Shown piece after piece: positions 56,577 to 62,454 of a DNA stretch of 62,454 bases. The position numbers were made by a program, and so were the translations under genes. Within the stretch, counting starts at the first letter, position 1. Each line of letters opens with the position of its first letter. The stretch comes from Gnetum montanum (Eukaryota; Streptophyta; Gnetopsida; Gnetales; Gnetaceae), in the NCBI GenBank assembly GCA_015680685.1, contig MNCI01014694.1:1566775-1629228 (forward strand), in the 5' to 3' direction. A model generated the notes under the pieces. It had not been told where the DNA came from. It ran no database searches and was given only the letters and a program-made list of their open reading frames with translations.

Positions 56577-57462
56577 TGATAAATCCAATTTTTCTACCAT
56601 TGCGATGTCATATCTATGATATTGTATCAATGATATTGTAGCTTATTTTACATCATCGTTGATGTGATGTCTTGGGATTTCTACAACCCTATAAATACTG
56701 GCACTTGGATGCACAAACAACAACTTTTTCATTCCTGCCTTAGCGAAACTCTTGTATTTTATTTCTGTAGTTAGTGATAGAGTGAATGCCCACGGTATGA
56801 TGTTGAGCAGTTACATGGTGTCTTTATTCAAGTGAATTGTACTTGGGCATAATTTATGTCCAACAATTAAGATCAAGATTGTTTTTCATCATTGTAGCAT
56901 CCACTTAGTTCTTTTGTTTTACTTAGCTTAATTTTTCATGTTTACTTAGTTAACTCTTTACATTTTCAAGCACTTTACTTTACCTTACTTGTTCATTAGT
57001 ACAACAGAATGAGTACAATTGGATTTGAGCATTAAAGTGTAATTGTTTGGTAACCCAATAGTGGTTTGACTTGATTTGCTCAATAGTGAGCTCACTTGGT
57101 AATCCTAGTAATGGTTACATGAGCCAAGGACGTGTATGGTAAGCTAAGACCAAATGCTCATCGTTATAAGCTAGAGTAGATTTACATTACTGTCAATGCT
57201 TAGATTTAGATTGTTATTCTCAACTTTCACTATGTTGGTAACTAGGAGTACTAGGAGCCTAAAAACATCAACCAATCATATGCTTCACTGAGAGTTAAAC
57301 CATATGCTTGAACTTCACTAACTCAAAGTGGGAAGACATCGATCATGAACTTAATATTAACTCCTAACATAATTACATTGTCCATCCATATATTATGATG
57401 TGGTCACACGCATGCACTTGTGACTTGTATGGTAGAGTGTTGGGATACATCATCACTCATTA
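56577..57462 (+). repeat. 3' LTR of element A (886 bp)
   Basis: It starts TGATAAATCCAATTTTTC and ends CATCACTCATTA (CA changed to TA), then CAATA. TATAAATA at 56690-56697. It matches the 5' copy throughout. Confidence 0.92.
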
Positions 57463-57467
57463 CAATA

Positions 57468-57940
57468 GTATCAAAAAATTAATTTGGATTTATACCAAGA
57501 AGATCTACAATAGAGGCTATTTTTTCATATAATAATTGATGAAGAAATTCAGAAAACATAGAGAAAATCTACATACAACCTTCATTGACATGCAAAAAGC
57601 ATATAACAGAGTGCCTAGAGATACTATTTGGTGGACCTTGTGAAGGAAAAATATCTTTCATAAATATATTAAAGTAATTCAACATATATGAAGGAGCTAC
57701 CACTAAAATTAGAATAGCTTGTTGAACAACATTTGATTTTTTAGTCACAACAAGTCTACATCAAGGGTTTGTGCTTAGTTTGTACTACCATTATCATGGA
57801 TAAATTAATAAAGAAAATACAAGATGAAGTCACTTGGTGTATGCTAGTTGTAGATGATATTGTGTTGGTGGATAGAACTATAAAAAATATTGCTTTTAGA
57901 ATGGAGAAGTGGAGACATACTCTAGAACTAAATGGCTAAC
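57468..57940 (+). pseudogene. LINE H reverse transcriptase, downstream piece 1
   Basis: The reading continues from 31599 with RSTIEAIF (57507-57530), FIDMQKAYNRVPRDTIWW (57585-57635), a LHQGFVLSLYY-like motif (about 57757-57795) and VVDDIVLVD (57846-57872). The last holds the catalytic Asp pair, VVDD instead of FADD. Frames shift between motifs. The SINE at 57941 interrupts it. This piece copied LINE RNA in the ancestor. Confidence 0.82.
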
Positions 57941-58143
57941 AATGAGGGGTTAGCCTAGTGGAATAGATCTTAGCCTGGTAACCCTAAGTCATAGGTTTGA
58001 TTCTACTAGATAACACTAAGTTATAAATTTAAAAAAAAATCTATAAAATAAATTTTGTAACTAGTCTAATAGATTTAACAAGTCTCAGTGGATGTAAGTA
58101 AAAGTTTTAGTTTTAGTTTCAAAAATTAGCAAAAAAAAAAAAA
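57941..58143 (+). mobile_element. tRNA-derived SINE inside LINE H
   Basis: Box A TAGCCTAGTGG (57951-57961) fits the Pol III consensus fully. Box B GGTTTGATTCT (57994-58004) lies 33 bases later with two differences. A body of about 130 bases ends in a run of 13 A (58131-58143). The LINE reading resumes at 58144 (an RIEYMKCNFN motif). I could not define a target duplication. Confidence 0.8.
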
Positions 58144-58842
58144 TAGATAGAATATATGAAATGTAATTTCAATAATAACATAAATTGTGCTAAAATAGAA
58201 GTAATAATTCAAGTCCAAAAATTTCCTTGTTGTAAATAGTTTCACTATGTAGGATCAATCCTCCAATCAAATGATGAAATTGATAAAGATATAAGAAATG
58301 GAACTAAGGTAGGATGGTTAAAATGGAGAGAGGTTAGTGTTGTTCTATGTGGGAAAAGAATACAAATAAAACTAAAAGGGAAAATTTTACAAAACAACAA
58401 TTAGACTTGTTATCTTATATGTTGCTAAGTGTTGGGTAGTACAAAGAGGCATGAACAACAAATTAGTGTGGCAGAAATTCAAATGCTCAAATAGATGTTG
58501 AATACTACTAGAAAAAATAAACAACATAATATAGACATTAGAGAAAGACTTAGAGTGGCTTCAATTTCATATGAGTTATAGGAATGATAACTTAAATCGT
58601 TTACACATGTGCAAAGAAGATTAGACAATGAGCTTATAAAAAATCATTGCTACAGCATTATTCTAGGAAAGATACTAAAACGAAGACCTAAAAATATATG
58701 AGAAAAAACAATTGAAAATGATTTGAGAAAACTTCATATAAATAAAGATCTAGCTCTTCATAAAGGTGAATGGCAAAAAAGAACTCATGTAGTCAACCCT
58801 ATGTTGTTGGGACAAGGCTAGGATGATGATGATAATGATTCT
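58144..58842 (+). pseudogene. LINE H, downstream piece 2 and 3' end
   Basis: Motifs in order are YMKCNFN, a YVGSILQSNDEIDKDIRNGTKVGW-like stretch (about 58246-58325), LCGKRIQIKLKGK, RHEQQISVAEIQML, NIDIRERLRVASI, RRPKNI, ENDLRKLHINKDLALHKGEW and VVNPMLLGQG. The order is that of the RT end of a plant LINE. A (GAT)n-like tail (58824-58841) matches the usual 3' end. Stops and shifts are present. Confidence 0.82.
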
Positions 58843-58849
58843 AAGCTAT

Positions 58850-61800
58850 CTATAGCTTTAAGTACTTATAATGGTATAGGATTTCTCCTAAGGTACTTAT
58901 GTTTAAATTAAAATTTATTATTTTAAAAATGTCACATGATTGGTTCATTAGAAAAGCCATGCATTAAGAAATATCGATGCTTAATTCGATTTGAATCATA
59001 AGTGTCAACTTTTTCCTTATATAAATCCTTCACCATGATCCAACCACTAGGTAGCTAGCTAAAGAATTAGAGGGAAAGACTCTATTAGAATAATGAGAGA
59101 GGAATTCACCATAGTAGTGTAGTAACATAGTGCATGTGAGTGAGTAATAGTTGTTTGATGTCACAAATTTCTTTTCTACCATTGTCCTTTTCTTCCTCCT
59201 CTTTGTCTTTTGATTCATTTTAGTTACATTGGTAAAGGTTCTATGAGACCTTTGACAAGGGTTTTGTGAAGGTGGAAAGTATTCCATAAACATTGTTTTG
59301 ATTTTAATTTGAGTATTGCCAAATGCATGTATTAATTAATTTTGATTTATATGGCTATAATTTTAACATACTTTATTTGTCAATTTAAATAAGAATTTAT
59401 TAATGCATAGCATAATTCCCCTTCTGTGAAATAATTTTGTGGATTTATCTTTGTTGAAATTATTTCATAATATCATTTAATTTGAAACAGTTTTTGATTA
59501 GGATCCTCTATCTCAAAATGTCATTTCAATGTACTTGAAATTTTTGCTCTTATTTTTGTTGACCATGGCATTTCTAGATCTATTTTTATAGTAGTGGTAG
59601 TGTACCTATAGTGTTGTCCATGAGGCATGTTGTGGATGCAATGTGTAATAGTCTCATTACTAATTAGGAGTGGAGCTGTAAAATTATAGTATAATTAAGT
59701 TCTTATTTAAGATAGATATTTTGTTATGAGGGGATGTGACTATTTATGATACCCTTTAAAGGTTTAAATTGTGATAGTTAAGGACTAATGACTTAGAGGT
59801 TATGTCATGCATGGAGCTGTAGAGATAGTAATTGTCAAAGTTATTAATAATAATGGATTGAATTCTAAATGATTCTAAATGTAAAATTATATCAAAATTT
59901 GAAATCTCAATTCATCATGATTAAACCATAGCTTTAGATTTGTTACCATAACCTAATAACGAGTTATGATGTAGCTTTTTACAAGATCATAGGTCAAAGT
60001 ATAGGTTGTGAGAAAGAAAAATTAAAAACTGAGGATATCATGACTTGTCCACATGTCATGGTATGTTTAGAAAACCTTACTTCAATTAGGATAATGATGT
60101 TTATCTTTTCTTTTGGATTTGATGCATGCATGAATGCAAGTCAATTAATGAGTCTCAAGTAGGAACCTTCTAGAACCTATCTATGAATATTCATGACTTG
60201 GTGTATATAAGAAAGTTCTTGAGTTCCTTTTCAATCATCATTCGATCCTCTACTTCTCTTTCTCTAAGTCTTGTTAGTGCCTTTTGCTTGTGGTTTCGTA
60301 GATTCTTGTCAATAGAGGTATTTTATTTGGTGATTCAAAGAAGGTAGTGGATTTGTTTTATTCTTTGATTTGTTATCATGTTTGATCTTAATTAAAATCC
60401 TTTTCGGTCCTTGTACATAATTCATGTTGATGGATCTAAGAGAGAGTGCTATTTTTTTAGTGACTATTCATCATTGAAGAAGGAGGTTGTTCCCAACTTG
60501 TGCTAGGATAGCATCAACTGTAGAAGGTAGATTTGATGCTACATCCAACTTGCACTGGGGGTTTATCAACATGCTACAAGTCATGGTTAGAATGCACTAA
60601 GGTTGTATTAAGAATTTTGCAAAAGGTAAGGATTACATTGAGATCATGGTCTACTTGTGATGAATGCCAACTAGTAGCGAACTTAAACTAGCCTAGTTTT
60701 GGGATTACAGTGATCACTTTTAAAGGAAAAATGAAAGACTATGAGTTGTACCAAGGTCACAGTGACCTTGTGTAAAGTATTCTTTAATGTGATGGTGAAG
60801 GATACAATTTATGTTGGACCCACAATTCACTCATGATGAACAACTTTGATGGTGCTCTTGATGAAGGTGTGGTGCATCTCTCTGATAATACAATGAAGTC
60901 ATAGTGTAGTGATGTTGGAGTCACAATGAGAGTGATAGATTTAAAGTTAGATTATGATCAATTTTGATTATGGTATGAGACATGGTTCAAACCTAGAAGT
61001 GAATGATGTGATATCAAAATGGTGATGTGGAAGCCATTACATGTTCATGTAGCATTGATGATCATTTTGTGTGGGCTACATGATGTTGTAGATTCATAGG
61101 ATACTTGGTAATGCATTCACAACTAGTGATGGAAAGACAATAGAATAGAGACATGGAATCCCCTACCATTTCATTTGGTCATGGTGGCCTTTCTACATAG
61201 GCAAAAGATTGCTTGAGATCCAAATAGAACTTGGTAACACATTCACAACTAGAGATGTGGATGCTCCTACCATTTCATGTCACCACAATGATCATTTTGT
61301 GTGGGCCACAAGATGCTTAAGGTCTAGAAGGTACTTGGTGGTACATTTGCTAGGGTTGTCAATGAAAGATCTACACATTATGATGTTTTGGTTATTAGGC
61401 ATTGTAAAGGTTGTAGGTAGGCTAAGCCATTTCTATTACTATGTTAAGATGGATTATGGTGATAGTCTTTGGAAGCCTTGTTAAAAGGAGTTGAGATTCC
61501 ATTATCGTGGGTAGTTAACCTATGGTCAACTTAACACTTGACAACATCCCTAGGGAATTTGGTTGAAAGAGATTTGAATATCATAACGAATGGATGATTT
61601 GTATTAAGATGTGTTTTGAAACCATGGGAGCCCACTCCAATCATGGTGTGTAGGGGTTAATAAGAAGGATTCAACTACTAGTGTTGACTCTTTTTGCATG
61701 GATATGTGACATGCAAATGGTGTAGGGGCATGCACAAGAGTTAGGAAATCAGAATAGCTATGGAGTCATATCTAGATGAAGATTTTTCCTTATGTTCTAT

Positions 61801-62050
61801 CTTTTCCTAATGTATCACATAAATCCAAGTCCACATAAGAATCAAACCCAAGATTTCTCTTCTATTGATGTCACATTACCCTTTCTATGCAATGTACTAT
61901 GATATTATTAGATTACAATAGAGGAGCTTGATGCTCAAGTACTTAAGTTAATGATAATAATGGATAATACATGAATGAATAATAACAAATTTAAGATTTA
62001 TTAAGACTAAAGATGTTTAATTTTTGAGATACAAAATTTTGGTATTAGAA
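58850..62050. other. 3.2 kb without a recognised gene
   Basis: No coding domain is visible. TATATAAGAAAG near 60203 and TGTAATAGTCTC near 59649 could belong to an LTR, but no partner is present. Degenerate tandem repeats occupy 61060-61345. The frames 59030-59293 and 61209-61484 lack motifs. Confidence 0.4.
61060..61345 (+). repeat. Degenerate tandem repeats of roughly 105-125 bases
   Basis: GATCATTTTGTGTGGGCYACA occurs at 61060 and 61290. TACTTGGTAATGCATTCACAACTAGTGATG (61102-61131) recurs as ACTTGGTAACACATTCACAACTAGAGATG near 61229, and a third TACTTGGT is at 61332. About three diverged units. Confidence 0.6.
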
Positions 62051-62254
62051 AATTCGTTATGAATTCAAGTAAGCATTCAACAATAACTTCTCCATTAAGG
62101 CCTACTAAGGGAAGAAGGAGGATGAGTTCTACATGCTTATTTAGGAAGGAATATCAATGCATGATTGTGATAACTATTTCAATAAGCTATGTGAGTATGT
62201 TCTACATATCATGTAGGATGATAGGTCAATGACAAGAATGTTCATGAGGAGGGT
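62050..62254 (+). pseudogene. Gag-like remnant cut by the right-hand LTR
   Basis: Across one stop-bearing frame the text reads FNNNFSIKAY, GKKEDEFYMLI, EGISMHDCDNYFNKLCEYV and DDRSMTRMFMRR. This follows the retrotransposon-gag pattern F...F......E..FY.L.QG.MSV.DY...F..L..Y.......D...R.F..GL. Similarity stops at 62255, where an LTR begins. The family is uncertain. Confidence 0.5.
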
Positions 62255-62454
62255 TGATGAGTGGCGAGGTACCCCTACACTCCACCATACGAATACGAGC
62301 GTGCACGCGCGATCCGGTCGAACTCCGCAGACTAAATGCCTTAACGCCACAAGAAACACTTGGGGTTAATCGTTCGTTGTCTTCCCAGGCTTGCTTGTAT
62401 GTGTCACGGTGTATGGTTAAGCAAGTCTGAGGTATGTGATTTTTTTGGTATTTT
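62255..62454 (-). repeat. Family C LTR, inverted, cut by the window end
   Basis: The reverse complement matches the last 200 bases of LTR C (1977-2176), with about ten differences by eye, mostly C/T or G/A. The LTR end faces left; no primer-site sequence lies next to it, so it is a 3' LTR or a solo LTR in minus orientation. The CpG sites in GCACGCGCGATCCGGTCG are kept here but partly lost in LTR C. Confidence 0.85.

Larger units (their letters stand above)
31600..57462 (+). mobile_element. Ty3/gypsy element A (interrupted by element B)
   Basis: LTRs lie at 31600-32466 and 56577-57462, with the duplication CAATA. Inside are a tRNA-Asp-type primer site (32468), gag, protease, RT, RNase H and integrase. 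A 1.7 kb post-pol noncoding region and a third coding region (40960-42943, resuming 56204-56400) follow. Element B occupies 42944-56198. Without B, A would be about 12.6 kb. A and B share the layout and much sequence but have different LTRs. The primer site and third reading frame point to the Athila side of Ty3/gypsy; a tree is needed. All coding parts carry stops. Confidence 0.88.

Noticed and set aside
57951-58004. Possible tRNA gene
   Set aside because: Boxes A and B are present, but the acceptor and anticodon stems do not form and an A tail follows; a SINE fits better.
61209-61484. 91-codon frame as a gene
   Set aside because: It lies over degenerate tandem repeats and shows no domain.

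Overview
The window looks like repeat-dominated nuclear DNA of a large-genome seed plant; a gymnosperm fits best, but the sequence does not prove it. It is AT-rich and holds many layers of old LTR retrotransposons and LINEs. Solo LTRs are few, in-frame stops are many, and no complete host gene is visible. I find no rRNA, CRISPR array, bacterial-type operon or stand-alone tRNA gene. All long-element protein matches are degenerate.

Left part (1-11.2 kb): the 3' end of element C (internal part 1-1220, LTR 1221-2176) sits inside the reverse transcriptase of an older Ty3/gypsy element D. D is split again by a solo LTR of the C family (2311-3090, perfect duplication ACAGT). D continues with RNase H and integrase to about 5420 and a long 3' untranslated part. 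A gag remnant related to elements A and B lies at 8640-9195. Middle-left (11.2-22.5 kb): a partial LTR, then element F (11455-17903, initiator-Met primer site, no recognisable proteins), then a minus-strand LINE G lacking its RT core, then a possible host terminal exon. Next comes element E (22536-29350, duplication CATAC), which keeps gag, protease and an integrase tail but has no RT, RNase H or integrase core.

Right part (31.3-58.8 kb): a LINE (H) is split by element A (31600-57462, duplication CAATA), and A is itself split by element B (42944-56198). A and B are related, probably Athila/Tat-side Ty3/gypsy elements with a tRNA-Asp primer site. Each runs LTR, gag, protease, RT, RNase H, integrase, about 1.5 kb of conserved noncoding DNA, then a third coding region rich in coiled coil, then the 3' LTR. 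In both, the third coding region is preceded by a conserved hairpin, a U3-like ATATC/TATA block resembling that family's own LTR promoter, and an extra polypurine-tract-like motif. A tRNA-derived SINE lies inside LINE H.

The last 3.6 kb hold degenerate repeats, a gag remnant, and an inverted, less decayed family-C LTR running off the window. Three single N positions (26100, 39250, 43216) each sit between two copies of the same 56-62 bp sequence. They look like unmerged contig ends, not biology.
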